From assembly GCF_012222825.1 (NCBI RefSeq), contig NZ_CP038017.1, positions 62,001-126,000 on the forward strand: 64,000 nt of DNA, given 5' to 3'. How positions within the stretch are numbered: the stretch's first letter is position 1; each line of letters begins with the position of its first letter. A program made the translations under genes and the position numbers. Below are positions 17,727 through 26,935 of this stretch, piece by piece. Origin of the DNA: Allofrancisella frigidaquae (GTDB taxonomy: Bacteria > Pseudomonadota > Gammaproteobacteria > Francisellales > Francisellaceae). Below the pieces are notes generated by a model, which saw nothing but the letters and a program-made list of their open reading frames with translations, was not told the DNA's origin and ran no database searches.

Positions 17727-18335
17727 ATGACGGTAGACGATAAAATTCAACAAGCTCTAATAGAGTTAAACCTTAGTGCTAATAACAAACAAATTAATCT
17801 CTGGATTGAATATCTTAAGCTGCTTGAAAAGTGGAATAAAGTATACAATATGACCGCTATAAAAAATTTTGATGACATGCTCGAAAAACATTTATTTGAT
17901 AGTTTGTCCGTAGCTAAATATATAAAAGGCTCGACAACCGTAGATGTCGGTACAGGAGGTGGTTTGCCAGGAGTAGTTTTGGCAATTTTGTATCCAGAGC
18001 ATAAATTTACCTTAGTAGACAGTGTTGGTAAAAAAATCATGTTCTTAAAAAATGTCAAAAAAACTTTAGGGCTGGTAAACATAGAGCCAATGAATATTAG
18101 AATTGAAGCTTTAACTGGTTCGTTTGATAATATTATCTCTAGAGCTTTTAGCGATGTTGAGACCTTTTATGAACTATGTAAGCATTTTTTAACTAATGAT
18201 AACCAAATGTTAGCTATGAAAGGAGCTGATTGTGAGGAGCAAAACTTGCTTAAACTACCACTAAAAGTGTCAAAACATGAAATAAAAGTACCTTTTCTAG
18301 ATGCGAAAAGAAATTTAATTATTATGAGAAAATAA
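17727..18335 (+). CDS. rsmG: 16S rRNA (guanine-N7) methyltransferase RsmG
   Basis: Methylates G527 of 16S rRNA with S-adenosylmethionine; loss gives low-level streptomycin resistance in other bacteria. 202 residues. SAM-binding motif I is VDVGTGGGLPGV (about 72-83), and the RsmG core WNKVYNMTAI and the RAF segment (SRAFSDVETF) are present. Followed after 3 bases by the yggS-like gene. The usual partner mnmG is not nearby. Confidence 0.95.
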   Translation: MTVDDKIQQALIELNLSANNKQINLWIEYLKLLEKWNKVYNMTAIKNFDDMLEKHLFDSLSVAKYIKGSTTVDVGTGGGLPGVVLAILYPEHKFTLVDSVGKKIMFLKNVKKTLGLVNIEPMNIRIEALTGSFDNIISRAFSDVETFYELCKHFLTNDNQMLAMKGADCEEQNLLKLPLKVSKHEIKVPFLDAKRNLIIMRK

Positions 18336-18338
18336 ACG

Positions 18339-19010
18339 ATGTTTGATAAAGAATTTATAAAAAAATCTTATGAAAAAATTCTATCTCAACTTAATGGCAA
18401 AGCTAAACTTTTAGCAGTAAGTAAATATCAATCTATTGAAAAAATAAAGTTTTTAAACTCTCTTGGACAAGCTGATTTTGGTGAAAATTACCTTCAAGAG
18501 CTAGAACAAAAAGCTTTGGAGCTACCAAATTTGATTTGGCATTTTATAGGATCGCTACAGTCAAAGAAGATAAAAAAGATAGTAAAATATGCAAACGTTA
18601 TTCAAAGTGTTGAGAAAATAGAGCATCTTGATAAGATAAGTTTTAACGCGGTTGAACAAAATAAGCAAATAAAAATATTTTTACAAATAAATATCGATAG
18701 TGATCCAAATAAAGCTGGCTTTAACTCCAATCAAGGTGAAGAGGTTTTAGATTGTATAAATTATTCTAAAAACCTAAAAAATATTAAGGTAGTAGGCTTA
18801 ATGTGTATGCCAGCTAAACATACAGATTCCAAACAAAGCTTTGCTAAGATGCAACTGTTCTTTGATAAGATAAACTCACACTTACCCACTGGGGTTAAAT
18901 TATCTGAACTATCAATGGGAATGAGCGCTGACTACGATATAGCTTTAGCATATGGTAGCACAGAGGTTAGAATTGGAAGCTCTTTATTTGGAGATAGAGT
19001 CAAGAGTTGA
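18339..19010 (+). CDS. PLP-binding homeostasis protein, YggS/PLPBP family
   Basis: 223-residue single-domain TIM-barrel protein that holds pyridoxal phosphate and keeps vitamin B6 and amino acid pools balanced; no catalytic activity is established for the family. The PLP lysine is in LLAVSKYQS (near residue 28). Other family blocks: FGENYLQEL, WHFIGSLQSKK and the end LSMGMSADYDIALAYGSTEVRIGSSLFG. The ATG is 3 bases past rsmG, so they form an operon. Confidence 0.94.
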   Translation: MFDKEFIKKSYEKILSQLNGKAKLLAVSKYQSIEKIKFLNSLGQADFGENYLQELEQKALELPNLIWHFIGSLQSKKIKKIVKYANVIQSVEKIEHLDKISFNAVEQNKQIKIFLQINIDSDPNKAGFNSNQGEEVLDCINYSKNLKNIKVVGLMCMPAKHTDSKQSFAKMQLFFDKINSHLPTGVKLSELSMGMSADYDIALAYGSTEVRIGSSLFGDRVKS

Positions 19011-19148
19011 ATCAAATTTTTTAAAGTTAGCTAGTGCAATGGCAACGAATTCTTTTTAAGCTGAACAAACTTTTCTTTTTGATAGTACATAAATATTTTT
19101 TGGTTTATTATAGCAAAATAATATTGTGAAATAAAAAAATGGAAACTA

Positions 19149-20315
19149 ATGAAACAGTATAAAATTATAGTTTTGCTGAGTTATATAAGTATAGCTAGTG
19201 CTTCTGCAGTTATCATAAATCCAGCTTTACCTCATATTTCTAAAGAGCTTGGATTAGCTACTGGACAAGTTGAGTGGTTAGTTAGTATATTTCTAGTTGG
19301 GTATGTTATAGGACAAATTATTTATGGGCCAATAGCAAATAGATATGGCGAAGTCAAAGCTCTAAGGTTCGGCTTAGTTTTGAATTTGCTAGGGGTATTA
19401 CTTTGCTTGGCAGGAGGTTATGTCTTTTCAATGAAAGTATTACTAATTGGCCGATTTATAACGGCTCTTGGTTCATCAGCTGGTTTAGTATGTACTTTTA
19501 TCATATTAAACAACTCAGTTGAGCCAGCAAAAGCAAGATTGGCACTGTCATATGCAACTATATCATTTGCTCTGGCTTTGAGTTTGGCTATATTGATAGG
19601 CGGTTTGGTCGATAGTTACCTACATTGGAGAGATTGCTTTTTTGTCTTACTGGTACATGGATTGATTATGTTTGGGTTAAGCTTTATGTATACAGATAGT
19701 GAAATTCAGAGAAAAACCTTAAATATAAACAATATTCTTAGTGGATATATAAATGCTTTATGTAATTTCAAACTAATAGTGTTTTCGTTGGTTATAGGAG
19801 TGATGTCTGTATTTAGCTATTGTTACTCAGCTGCCGGTCCTTTTATTACGGATGATCTATTTGGATTTAGTAGTGCTGAATATGGGGTTTGGAATTCATT
19901 AACTATGGTGGGTATTATAGGTGGATCTATAGCTGTGGCAAGGGTTATTAATAAATACAGTGATTTGGCTATATTAGGTGTGGCTTTGCTTGCTATGGCA
20001 GGTTTTCTAGGATTTTTAAGTTTTATGTATTTAGAAGATTTACTAACACCAGTTATATTTTTTATGATAGCAACGCTTATGTATTTTACCTGTAGTTTTA
20101 TTTATCCTACAGCATCGCATATAGCGTCAAATGCTATTAAAGATAAAGCAAATGCATCAGGTGCTATGAATTTTATTAATATGGGGGCAGCTGTAATAGC
20201 TGTATCTGTAATGGGTTATTTACCTTTTGACTACATCTGGAAATTTGTATTAACATGCATAATTTTGCCAATAGTATGTTTATTTTTACTTTCATTAGTA
20301 AAACCGAAAGACTAA
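19149..20315 (+). CDS. MFS transporter, Bcr/CflA-like drug efflux type
   Basis: 388 residues with twelve hydrophobic segments. The MFS loop motif after helix 2 appears as GPIANRYGEVKALRFG, and the first helix ends in NPALPHISKELG as in the Bcr/CflA/ drug:H+ antiporter-1 group. It probably exports a small hydrophobic compound across the inner membrane. A second Bcr/CflA-like pump lies at 49432-50616. It stands alone between yggS-like and diaA with gaps of about 110-140 bases on each side. Substrate unknown. Confidence 0.82.
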   Translation: MKQYKIIVLLSYISIASASAVIINPALPHISKELGLATGQVEWLVSIFLVGYVIGQIIYGPIANRYGEVKALRFGLVLNLLGVLLCLAGGYVFSMKVLLIGRFITALGSSAGLVCTFIILNNSVEPAKARLALSYATISFALALSLAILIGGLVDSYLHWRDCFFVLLVHGLIMFGLSFMYTDSEIQRKTLNINNILSGYINALCNFKLIVFSLVIGVMSVFSYCYSAAGPFITDDLFGFSSAEYGVWNSLTMVGIIGGSIAVARVINKYSDLAILGVALLAMAGFLGFLSFMYLEDLLTPVIFFMIATLMYFTCSFIYPTASHIASNAIKDKANASGAMNFINMGAAVIAVSVMGYLPFDYIWKFVLTCIILPIVCLFLLSLVKPKD

Positions 20316-20427
20316 TTACATGTGGTTTTTTATTTTAGATAAATAATTATTGTTTTATATACCCTAGCTATCAAAAACTTTATATAGTAGAATTTTCCCC
20401 ATAGTTAAGTTGCTTTTGTACCTATTT

Positions 20428-21024
20428 ATGACTTCTTTAGAAAAAATAAATAATTATTTTGAAAATAGTATTCAAGCAAAAATAGAAACAGCTAATATTT
20501 TGCCACCAGCAATTGCTCAAGCAGCAAAAGTTATGGTTTCATGTTTGGAAAATGGTGGCAAGATACTTGTTTGTGGTAATGGTGGCTCAGCCTCTATAGC
20601 TCAACATTTTTCATCTAAATTATTAAGTCATTTTGAGCTAGAAAGACCACCTTTACCAGTGATTGCTTTGACTGCAGATAGTTCAACTATTACAGCTATT
20701 GGAAGTACTTATGGTTTTGACGAAATTTTCTCGAAACAAATTGCTGCTTTAGGTGATGAGGGAGATATTTTGCTGACTATTTCGGTAGGTAGTAGTTCAG
20801 CAAATATTTTAAAGGCTATAGAAGAAGCACATGATTTAGATATGCAAGTAATAGCATTAACAGGTTCAAACGGTGGAATACTACAAGGTGTTTATGACTT
20901 GCATGATATTGAACTGAGAGTTCCTTCTGGAAATATTGCAAACATTCATGAAAGCCACCTTCTTATAATACATTGCTTATGTGATATTATTGACCAAAGA
21001 CTTTTTGCTGGTTTAGAAGATTAG
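20428..21024 (+). CDS. diaA: SIS-domain protein DiaA (DnaA initiator-associating)
   Basis: 198 residues, one sugar isomerase (SIS) domain with phosphate loop CGNGGSASIAQHF and the second block LLTISVGSSSANILKA. The sequence follows E. coli DiaA along its length, including the end VNCLCDLID-like IHCLCDIIDQRLF. DiaA tetramers bind DnaA and time replication initiation; the close relative GmhA makes heptose phosphate, which is the alternative. I begin at ATG 20428 (MTSLEKINN), since the upstream TTG gives an unusual start. bamE follows after 3 bases. Confidence 0.85.
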   Translation: MTSLEKINNYFENSIQAKIETANILPPAIAQAAKVMVSCLENGGKILVCGNGGSASIAQHFSSKLLSHFELERPPLPVIALTADSSTITAIGSTYGFDEIFSKQIAALGDEGDILLTISVGSSSANILKAIEEAHDLDMQVIALTGSNGGILQGVYDLHDIELRVPSGNIANIHESHLLIIHCLCDIIDQRLFAGLED

Positions 21025-21027
21025 AAG

Positions 21028-21381
21028 ATGTATTGTAGAATATATGTATTAGTTATTTTGTTGCTATCTACTATGCTAGGAGGATGTGGCATAATCACAC
21101 CGTATACAGCGCCAGTACCGCAAGGAAAAGTGATTAAAGATAAAAAGCTTTTTGAAATCAAACCAAATATGACCAAAGCTGAAGTCAAATACATATTAGG
21201 CTCTCCAGATATTATAGATACTTTTAATCCAAATCAGTTTATATACGTTAATACGTATAAGGCACATATGCAAGACGAAAACTTTGATGAATCTAGACTT
21301 ATACTAACTTTTGATAATCAGGATAAACTAGTAGGGATATCTGGGAACTATGCTCCACCAACTAAGGATCCTGTGTTCTAA
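21028..21381 (+). CDS. bamE: Outer membrane assembly lipoprotein BamE
   Basis: 117 residues. The signal peptide ends in a lipobox LGGC at about residue 20, so it is a lipoprotein anchored in the outer membrane. The mature part has the SmpA/OmlA signature IKPNMTKAEVKYILGSPDIIDTF. BamE supports the BAM complex that inserts beta-barrel proteins. It directly follows diaA, an unusual pairing that probably only reflects an operon of convenience. Confidence 0.92.
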   Translation: MYCRIYVLVILLLSTMLGGCGIITPYTAPVPQGKVIKDKKLFEIKPNMTKAEVKYILGSPDIIDTFNPNQFIYVNTYKAHMQDENFDESRLILTFDNQDKLVGISGNYAPPTKDPVF

Positions 21382-21571
21382 AGACCCGTTGTTTGTTTTA
21401 TTATTAAGAAAGCAAAAACCGGTAGCTAAAAAGCTAATAGCCACGACACCTAGTCTTTAGTGAGATCTTTAGTAAAACTAAAAATCCATATTTTAATCTG
21501 GCTTGTATATGTTACATACATAGCAAATGAAATTGCTAAAGAATAAGATTTGATTTTATGGTTATTGGTAG

Positions 21572-21844
21572 TTAAGCAGCTGTAGCGAGAGCTTTAATTT
21601 TAGCACTTAGACGAGATTTATGTCTAGCAGCCTTATTTTTGTGAATTAAGCCCTTTGTAGCATATTTATCTAGAAGAGGGATAGCTTTTGCAAAGTTTTC
21701 TTTTGCAGCTTCAACATCACCTTTTTCTATAGCATAAGCAGTTTTCTTTAAAAAAGTTCTCATTACTGAACGACGAGCAACGTTGTGTTTGCGGTTGTTT
21801 TCAGCTTGTACAATTCTCTTTTTTGCTTGTTTTGAGTTAGCCAA
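21572..21844 (-). CDS. rpsT: 30S ribosomal protein S20
   Basis: 90 residues, rich in Lys/Ala/Arg, starting [15 protein letters not shown] and with the helical S20 pattern [11 protein letters not shown] and [13 protein letters not shown]. Binds 16S rRNA early in 30S assembly. Single gene, convergent to bamE. Confidence 0.97.
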   Translation of the reverse strand: MANSKQAKKRIVQAENNRKHNVARRSVMRTFLKKTAYAIEKGDVEAAKENFAKAIPLLDKYATKGLIHKNKAARHKSRLSAKIKALATAA

Positions 21845-22435
21845 CTTTATTTCTCCAATTAATTTTTAAATTTTAAACTTTATATAATTTTGGTTTCTCC
21901 TAAAGGGGATATGCGAAGAAACATCAATGTATAATCTAATAGCTAAAGTATTTTGCATATATTATTTTTTTTTGTCAATAAAAATTAAAAGATTATTTTC
22001 TTGATGAGGCATTTTTTTACAACTTGAGCTTGTTGGTATGAATTTTCTAAGGCTTTATGGCAAATATGGAGTTTTACATATTTAATAATTATTATGCTTA
22101 GGTCGTATTCTCAAAATTTACTAAATAGTTGAAAGAGAGATCGTTATTACAAGCTAGCTAGGGAAACTTTTAAACCCTGTATTAGAAAAATATAAGCATT
22201 CAATAATAATGTATGAGCATGAGTTTCATCCATTAGCTGATCCAAGCCAGCCTCGTCGTTGCTTAAAATGTGAAGAAGTAATTTGGTGAAACTGCTGCCT
22301 AATTATTTTGGCGAACATAGATATTGAATCATAATTTCTGTATTTTTTTATTAAAAAATAAATAAAAAATTAAACTTTCTTGTATAATTACTTAACTTTT
22401 TTATCTATTGAAAATTTTTTTGGAAAAAATTTAAC
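21845..22435. other. Gene-poor, decayed stretch before the ankyrin protein
   Basis: About 590 bases with no intact gene. It holds the rpsT upstream region, AT-rich sequence, and an open fragment at 22158-22289 described separately. Many stops in every frame and the lack of promoters or palindromes suggest an eroded gene or old insertion. Confidence 0.5.
22158..22289 (+). pseudogene. Open remnant with a C-terminal CxxC zinc-binding-like motif
   Basis: The frame is open from 22158 to the TGA at 22287-22289 but has no good start until ATG 22209 (26 codons, no ribosome site). The readable end is EHEFHPLADPSQPRRCLKCE followed by EVIW: two histidines and C-x2-C, like the metal-binding tail of a larger protein. 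Stops lie just upstream in this frame. Probably the 3' end of a lost gene; a tiny real protein is less likely. Confidence 0.3.
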
Positions 22436-22495
22436 ATGAATTATTATAATAACTTAAAAGAAAGCATAAAAGATATATCAACTAACTGTGATTGA
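22436..22495 (+). other. Expected 5' end of the ankyrin-protease gene, closed by TGA
   Basis: An ATG at 22436 (GGAAAA 11 bases upstream) opens 19 codons, MNYYNNLKESIKDISTNCD, then TGA at 22493-22495. The frame is the same as that of the downstream protein and the sequence continues as GNYYKLLELPQGLCFGL. A TGG to TGA change of one base would explain it. Confidence 0.55.
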
Positions 22496-22519
22496 GGTAA
22501 CTATTATAAGCTCTTAGAG

Positions 22520-24061
22520 TTGCCACAAGGATTATGTTTTGGACTTGCTGCTATGTGGGGTCAGGCTTTTCTAGCAGGAGATTTAGTAACTTTTTATAAG
22601 CGTTTAAAGATATTAACCACAGATTACGGTAATCTACCTCTATCTGAGAAGCTAAGTGTTGTAATAAATAAGCATGTTAATTTCCAACGAAAAATGCCCT
22701 CTAATAATAAACCTGTAGCTCAAGCTAATTATTATATAGGAACCAAGATAGACAATTTAGTTGTTTCTATAAGAGCTTTTTTAGATGGTTTATTGGCTTA
22801 TCATTGTCCTTATAATACGTTTTTAAAAAGTTCTGAATATAATAAAATAATAAGTAATAGTATATTAAAAACCTCTACATACGTAACAAGTGGAGAATTA
22901 ACTTGTAGTATTAGTAGATCTTATGGCCAAAAGTCTGACATAACATATAAAGAAAATTTTCCATTGTTACAAGTGTATAATGAACCATTATATGGGAGCA
23001 TTTTAGAGTATACTGACTTTTTTCAAAATCTAATTACTAAGTGTATAAATTCTAAATATCATTTTTATATCCTTTTAGGAAGTATAAATCATTCTATAGC
23101 ACTAAGCTTTGAAAATGGTTATTTACTGGTGTACGATGCTAATAACATGCATTATGCTGAAATTAAAGCTAAAAGTCTGTTGGTTACAACACCGTGCAGT
23201 TATGAAAAACTTTCTTGTGAGGTATTTAATTCTTTTAGTTTTAATAATTTTAGTTTTAATAAAAGTAATTCCAATTTATTAGCTTTAAATGTCTCTATTT
23301 ATATAAACCCAAAGCATTATAAACATAAAAATTTTATTTACGGACAGAAAGCTGAAGAAGGTTTCAAAAAGAGTTTGGATCTTAGATGTTATAGAGAGAA
23401 TCTTGTTAACAGAATTATAAAGCAAGAATCCTGGAGGAATGATTATTTATTCTGGCTTGTTTGTCAAAATGGCCATAAGGACATAGCTGAGTTATTAGTA
23501 GGTCATGGTGCTGACATAAACTTTGCTGATAAAGATGGGCTTACTCCTTTATCTATAATTTGCCAAAATGGTCATGTAGACATAGTACAGTTATTATTAG
23601 CCCGTGGGGCTAATCCAAATATTGCTAGCAATAGTGGCAAAACTCCTTTATTTGTAGCTTGTCAAAAAGGTCATACAGATATAGTAGAATTATTATTAAC
23701 ATGTGAAAACCTAAATACTTCGCCACAAATGGTTAGCCAATACTTTAGCGGGGGGTGTGATAGAGATTCAAACAATATGATATTAACAAGTTTAAAGAAT
23801 GTATTCCCATGGTTCAATATTAATACGGTATGGAGCCTACCTCTATGTAATGGTGGCATATTAGTTTTAACCCCTTTAATCTATGCATGCCAACTTATGG
23901 ATAATAGGAGCATATCGTGGCTTTTAGAGAGCTATAAAGGTTCAATCAGAGACACTGTAATATCCGATAGAAAGAATGCATTAGAGTGGTACCTAATTCA
24001 TCAATCTCAACCAGGATATGACTTACAAATAGAGCAAGAGTTGAAAAAATTACCAAGATAA
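22520..24061 (+). CDS. YopT/C58-like cysteine protease domain with ankyrin repeats, likely effector; possibly a pseudogene
   Basis: 513 residues from a TTG at 22520, the first possible start after an in-frame TGA (22493-22495). The papain-like triad can be placed: C6 in GLCFGLAAMWGQA, H191 in GSINHSIAL and D206 in YLLVYDANN, the layout of YopT/C58-type proteases and of several Legionella effectors. Residues about 310-405 hold three ankyrin repeats (NGHKDIAELLVGHGADIN, NGHVDIVQLLLARGANPN, KGHTDIVELLL). No signal peptide. The catalytic Cys lies six residues from the TTG and the site before TTG is a poor ribosome site, so the original start was probably ATG 22436 and the gene may be inactivated by one nonsense change. 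Substrate unknown; host-directed use is an inference. Confidence 0.55.
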   Translation: MPQGLCFGLAAMWGQAFLAGDLVTFYKRLKILTTDYGNLPLSEKLSVVINKHVNFQRKMPSNNKPVAQANYYIGTKIDNLVVSIRAFLDGLLAYHCPYNTFLKSSEYNKIISNSILKTSTYVTSGELTCSISRSYGQKSDITYKENFPLLQVYNEPLYGSILEYTDFFQNLITKCINSKYHFYILLGSINHSIALSFENGYLLVYDANNMHYAEIKAKSLLVTTPCSYEKLSCEVFNSFSFNNFSFNKSNSNLLALNVSIYINPKHYKHKNFIYGQKAEEGFKKSLDLRCYRENLVNRIIKQESWRNDYLFWLVCQNGHKDIAELLVGHGADINFADKDGLTPLSIICQNGHVDIVQLLLARGANPNIASNSGKTPLFVACQKGHTDIVELLLTCENLNTSPQMVSQYFSGGCDRDSNNMILTSLKNVFPWFNINTVWSLPLCNGGILVLTPLIYACQLMDNRSISWLLESYKGSIRDTVISDRKNALEWYLIHQSQPGYDLQIEQELKKLPR

Positions 24062-24169
24062 AAGATCTAGTAAGCATGAAAATTAACTTTAAATAACATA
24101 ACTTAGTCTAGTCTTTACTGTGAATATTAGCGATAATGTACTCTAATGTAAGAGCAAACAAAGATCTAA

Positions 24170-25360
24170 ATGTCAAAACTGAATCCTTATTTTGGTGAGT
24201 TTGGGGGGCAATTTGTACCCCAGGTATTAGCACCAGCCTTAAACCAACTAGAACAAGAGTTTATAAAGGCCCAAAACGATGAAATTTTCCAACAACAATT
24301 TAAGGAATTATTAAAAGAATATGCTGGCCGTCCTACAGCTTTAACCTTAACAAGGAATATAGTTAAACAAACAAAGACAAAACTATATTTAAAAAGAGAA
24401 GATTTATTACATGGTGGAGCTCATAAAACTAATCAGGTTTTAGGTCAAGCTTTATTAGCAAAGCGAATGGGTAAAAAGGAAATAATTGCTGAAACAGGAG
24501 CAGGTCAACACGGCGTTGCAACAGCTTTAGCTTGTGCTTTGCTTGATCTAAAGTGTCGTGTATACATGGGAGCAAAAGATGTAGAGCGTCAAAGTCCTAA
24601 CGTTTTTAGGATGAAACTAATGGGTGCGGAAGTTATACCTGTACATAGTGGTTCGGCTACTTTAAAAGACGCTTGTAATGAAGCTTTAAGAGATTGGTCA
24701 GCTAATTATCAAAAAGCGCATTATTTATTAGGTACTGCAGCGGGGCCTCACCCTTTTCCAACTATTGTAAGAGAGTTTCAAAAAATGATTGGTCAAGAAA
24801 CTAAACAGCAAATCTTAGAAAAGGAGAATAAGCTTCCTGACGCTGTGATTGCTTGTGTTGGAGGTGGTTCAAATGCAATAGGTATGTTTGCTGATTTTAT
24901 AGATGAAAAAGAAGTCAAACTTATAGGTGTTGAGCCAGCTGGAAAAGGTATTGATACAGGTGAGCATGGAGCACCATTGAAGCATGGTAAGCTGGGAATT
25001 TTCTTTGGAATGAAAGCACCACTCATGCAAGATGAAAATGGCCAGATACAAGAGTCTTACTCTATTTCGGCAGGTTTAGATTTTCCTTCTGTTGGGCCAC
25101 AACATGCATATTTACAGTCTATAGGTAGAGCTGAGTATGTATCTATTACAGATGATGAGGCTTTAGAAGCTTTTAAGTTATTATCTAGAAAAGAAGGTAT
25201 TATTCCTGCTTTAGAGTCATCTCATGCTTTGGCTTATGCACTTAAGCTTGCTTCTGAGAATCCAGAAAAAGAGCAAGTACTAGTAGTGAATTTGTCTGGT
25301 CGTGGAGATAAAGATATTTTTACAGTACATGATGTATTAAAGCAAAGGGGAGAGATATAG
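24170..25360 (+). CDS. trpB: Tryptophan synthase beta chain
   Basis: Joins indole and serine to tryptophan using PLP. 396 residues, typical TrpB1. The PLP lysine is in HGGAHKTNQ (near residue 86), the phosphate loop is [10 protein letters not shown], and the monovalent cation/COMM domain segments are normal. Two bases separate it from trpA. No other trp genes are adjacent, so earlier steps must be encoded elsewhere or indole/anthranilate is supplied. Confidence 0.97.
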   Translation: MSKLNPYFGEFGGQFVPQVLAPALNQLEQEFIKAQNDEIFQQQFKELLKEYAGRPTALTLTRNIVKQTKTKLYLKREDLLHGGAHKTNQVLGQALLAKRMGKKEIIAETGAGQHGVATALACALLDLKCRVYMGAKDVERQSPNVFRMKLMGAEVIPVHSGSATLKDACNEALRDWSANYQKAHYLLGTAAGPHPFPTIVREFQKMIGQETKQQILEKENKLPDAVIACVGGGSNAIGMFADFIDEKEVKLIGVEPAGKGIDTGEHGAPLKHGKLGIFFGMKAPLMQDENGQIQESYSISAGLDFPSVGPQHAYLQSIGRAEYVSITDDEALEAFKLLSRKEGIIPALESSHALAYALKLASENPEKEQVLVVNLSGRGDKDIFTVHDVLKQRGEI

Positions 25361-25362
25361 TT

Positions 25363-26169
25363 ATGGATAGATACACACAGTTATTCCAAGCTTTAGAAGC
25401 TAAAAAACAAGGTGCTTTTATTCCTTTCGTAACTATAGGAGACCCTAATAAAGAGTTATCTTTAGAAATTATAGATACATTAGTTAACGCTGGAGCAGAT
25501 GCTTTAGAGTTAGGGATACCATTTTCAGATCCTTTAGCAGATGGTCCAACTATCCAAGAGGCAAATATTAGAGCCTTAGACAGTGGTATGACACCAGCTG
25601 ATTGTTTTGATATTTTAGCTAAAATTAGACAAAAGTATCCCGATATACCTATTGGATTACTTTTATATGCTAATCTTGTTTATGCAAATGGTATAGAGAA
25701 TTTTTACAAAAAATGTTTAGATTCTGGAGTTGATTCTATACTAGTTGCCGATGTACCAGCTCATGAATCTAAAGAGTTTTTAGATATTGCTAAAAAAGTT
25801 GGTATTTCTCAAATATTTATAGCACCCCCCGATGCTGATGATGATTTACTGCAGCAAATATCTGGAATAGGTAGTAGCTATACCTATTTATTATCCAGAG
25901 TGGGTGTAACAGGCGCAGAAACAGCAGCCAATATGCCTGTAGAAAAAGTCCTTGCTAAGTTAAAGCAATTTAATGCCCCTAAGCCAATATTAGGTTTTGG
26001 TATTTCTAAGCCAGAACAAGTTTCTCAAGCTATACAAGCTGGTGCAGCTGGTGCAATATCTGGCTCTGCTACCGTTAAAATAATTCAAGAAAATTTGGGT
26101 AATAAAGAAAAAATGCTTAGAGAATTGAGTGTTTTTATTAAACAAATGAAAGAAGCTACAAATAAATAA
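25363..26169 (+). CDS. trpA: Tryptophan synthase alpha chain
   Basis: Splits indole-3-glycerol phosphate to indole and glyceraldehyde 3-phosphate and channels indole to TrpB. 268 residues, TIM barrel. Catalytic residues are visible in [18 protein letters not shown] (Glu near 49, Asp near 60), and the phosphate site is GFGISKPEQ and ISGSA. The ATG lies 2 bases after the trpB stop. Confidence 0.97.
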   Translation: MDRYTQLFQALEAKKQGAFIPFVTIGDPNKELSLEIIDTLVNAGADALELGIPFSDPLADGPTIQEANIRALDSGMTPADCFDILAKIRQKYPDIPIGLLLYANLVYANGIENFYKKCLDSGVDSILVADVPAHESKEFLDIAKKVGISQIFIAPPDADDDLLQQISGIGSSYTYLLSRVGVTGAETAANMPVEKVLAKLKQFNAPKPILGFGISKPEQVSQAIQAGAAGAISGSATVKIIQENLGNKEKMLRELSVFIKQMKEATNK

Positions 26170-26517
26170 CTAAGTTTTCTTTTTCTGGAGTTTTCTTCCT
26201 AAGTTTTTCTCTTCTTCTAAATTAAGCATACCTTCATCTTCACCAACCATTAGGTTTTTTATATCGACATCTGTTTCTTTTTTCTCAATGAGCTCTGCTC
26301 CTGTAGATTCAAAGTGATTTTTTTTGAATTTATCCCAGTTTTTATCTACTTGAAACAGATATTTGCAGGCTTCTTCTAAAAAATAATTTTTATCTTTTAT
26401 ATCTGCCCACTTTAAATATTCTATTATTTCAGCAGCCACACACTCATCAATTTCGAAGTTTAGAGCTACTTTATTTTCTTTTTCGACTCTCTTTTCTTTG
26501 CCTTTTATGATAGACAT
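26170..26517 (-). CDS. Small hypothetical protein, ribbon-helix-helix-like segment
   Basis: 115 residues, with a good AGGGGGT site 5 bases before ATG, so I consider it real. It converges on trpA with no spacing. Residues 15-60 look like a strand (VALNFEI) followed by two helices (ECVAAEIIEYL and KDKNYFLEEACKYLFQV), which resembles a ribbon-helix-helix DNA-binding unit, but no firm family is recognised. The rest is highly charged (KEKRVEKEN at the start, EKKETDVD and a Lys-rich end). A regulator is possible; function unknown. Confidence 0.6.
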   Translation of the reverse strand: MSIIKGKEKRVEKENKVALNFEIDECVAAEIIEYLKWADIKDKNYFLEEACKYLFQVDKNWDKFKKNHFESTGAELIEKKETDVDIKNLMVGEDEGMLNLEEEKNLGRKLQKKKT

Positions 26518-26762
26518 ATGACCCCCTAATCAGATGTTATATTATGATTACATTTTACCAAGGCAAAATAATATATACAATAAAACACCTAAACAGGTAT
26601 GGTTACTAGAAGTTTTTTCTAATAGTCTTGTGATCCTCAAATTTTTATTTTTAACGTATAGAAATAGCTTTTATAGACTATCTAAGTATTTTATAAGTAT
26701 TTTTTATGTAAGTTTTTTTGTTTATGTAAAAAACATAAAAGAGTTGACCAATGTGATCCAGA

Positions 26763-26787
26763 TATATAGTATTTCTTTTATACTATA
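26763..26787. repeat. 9-bp inverted repeat upstream of clpB
   Basis: ATATAGTAT, seven bases (TTCTTTT), ATACTATAT. A perfect stem that overlaps the possible -10 box following TTGACC. No T-run follows, so it may be an operator-like dyad rather than a terminator. Confidence 0.35.
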
Positions 26788-26866
26788 TGTAATTATTTAG
26801 CTTTAGGAACTTATATTTAACTACATGTAGAGAGCGTTTATAAATTTTTCATATACGCTTTATATA

Positions 26867-26893
26867 TTGAAAAATGGTCGTATGACCTTAAAT
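26867..26893 (+). promoter_or_regulatory. Sigma32-like heat-shock promoter for clpB
   Basis: TTGAAA, a 13-base spacer, CCTTAAAT. This resembles the sigma32 consensus (CTTGAAA, 13-15 bases, CCCCATnT) at a suitable place, 43 bases before the clpB ATG. ClpB is a classic sigma32 target. Identification is by pattern only. Confidence 0.5.
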
Positions 26894-26935
26894 GAATAAG
26901 ATGCATAAACAAAAAATTATATTGTAAGGAGGATT

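Larger units (their letters stand above)
26518..26935. other. Intergenic region upstream of clpB
   Basis: 418 AT-rich bases with the divergent start of the 115-residue gene on the left and the clpB control region on the right. It contains a hairpin (26763-26787), a possible TTGACC-type -35 near 26736 with TAGTAT 17 bases on, and the heat-shock-like promoter at 26867-26893. An 88-codon frame at 26534-26800 has no coding character and is not called. Confidence 0.5.

Noticed and set aside
21400..21520. Terminator hairpin between bamE and rpsT
   Set aside because: Short stems (TAGCT/AGCTA and TTTAGT/ACTAAA) exist but none is followed by a T-run on the right strand.
22493..22495. TGA read as selenocysteine or as a programmed readthrough
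   Set aside because: No SECIS-like hairpin was seen after it and the family does not use selenium; nonsense mutation or a TTG start is simpler.
24061..24169. TrpR operator before trpB
   Set aside because: A direct repeat AAAGATCTA flanks the gap, but no dyad like the Trp operator is present.
26534..26800. 88-codon open frame on the plus strand between the small protein gene and clpB
   Set aside because: No ribosome site, composition is Ile/Tyr/Phe/Lys as in random AT-rich DNA, and it covers the divergent promoter area and the dyad at 26763.
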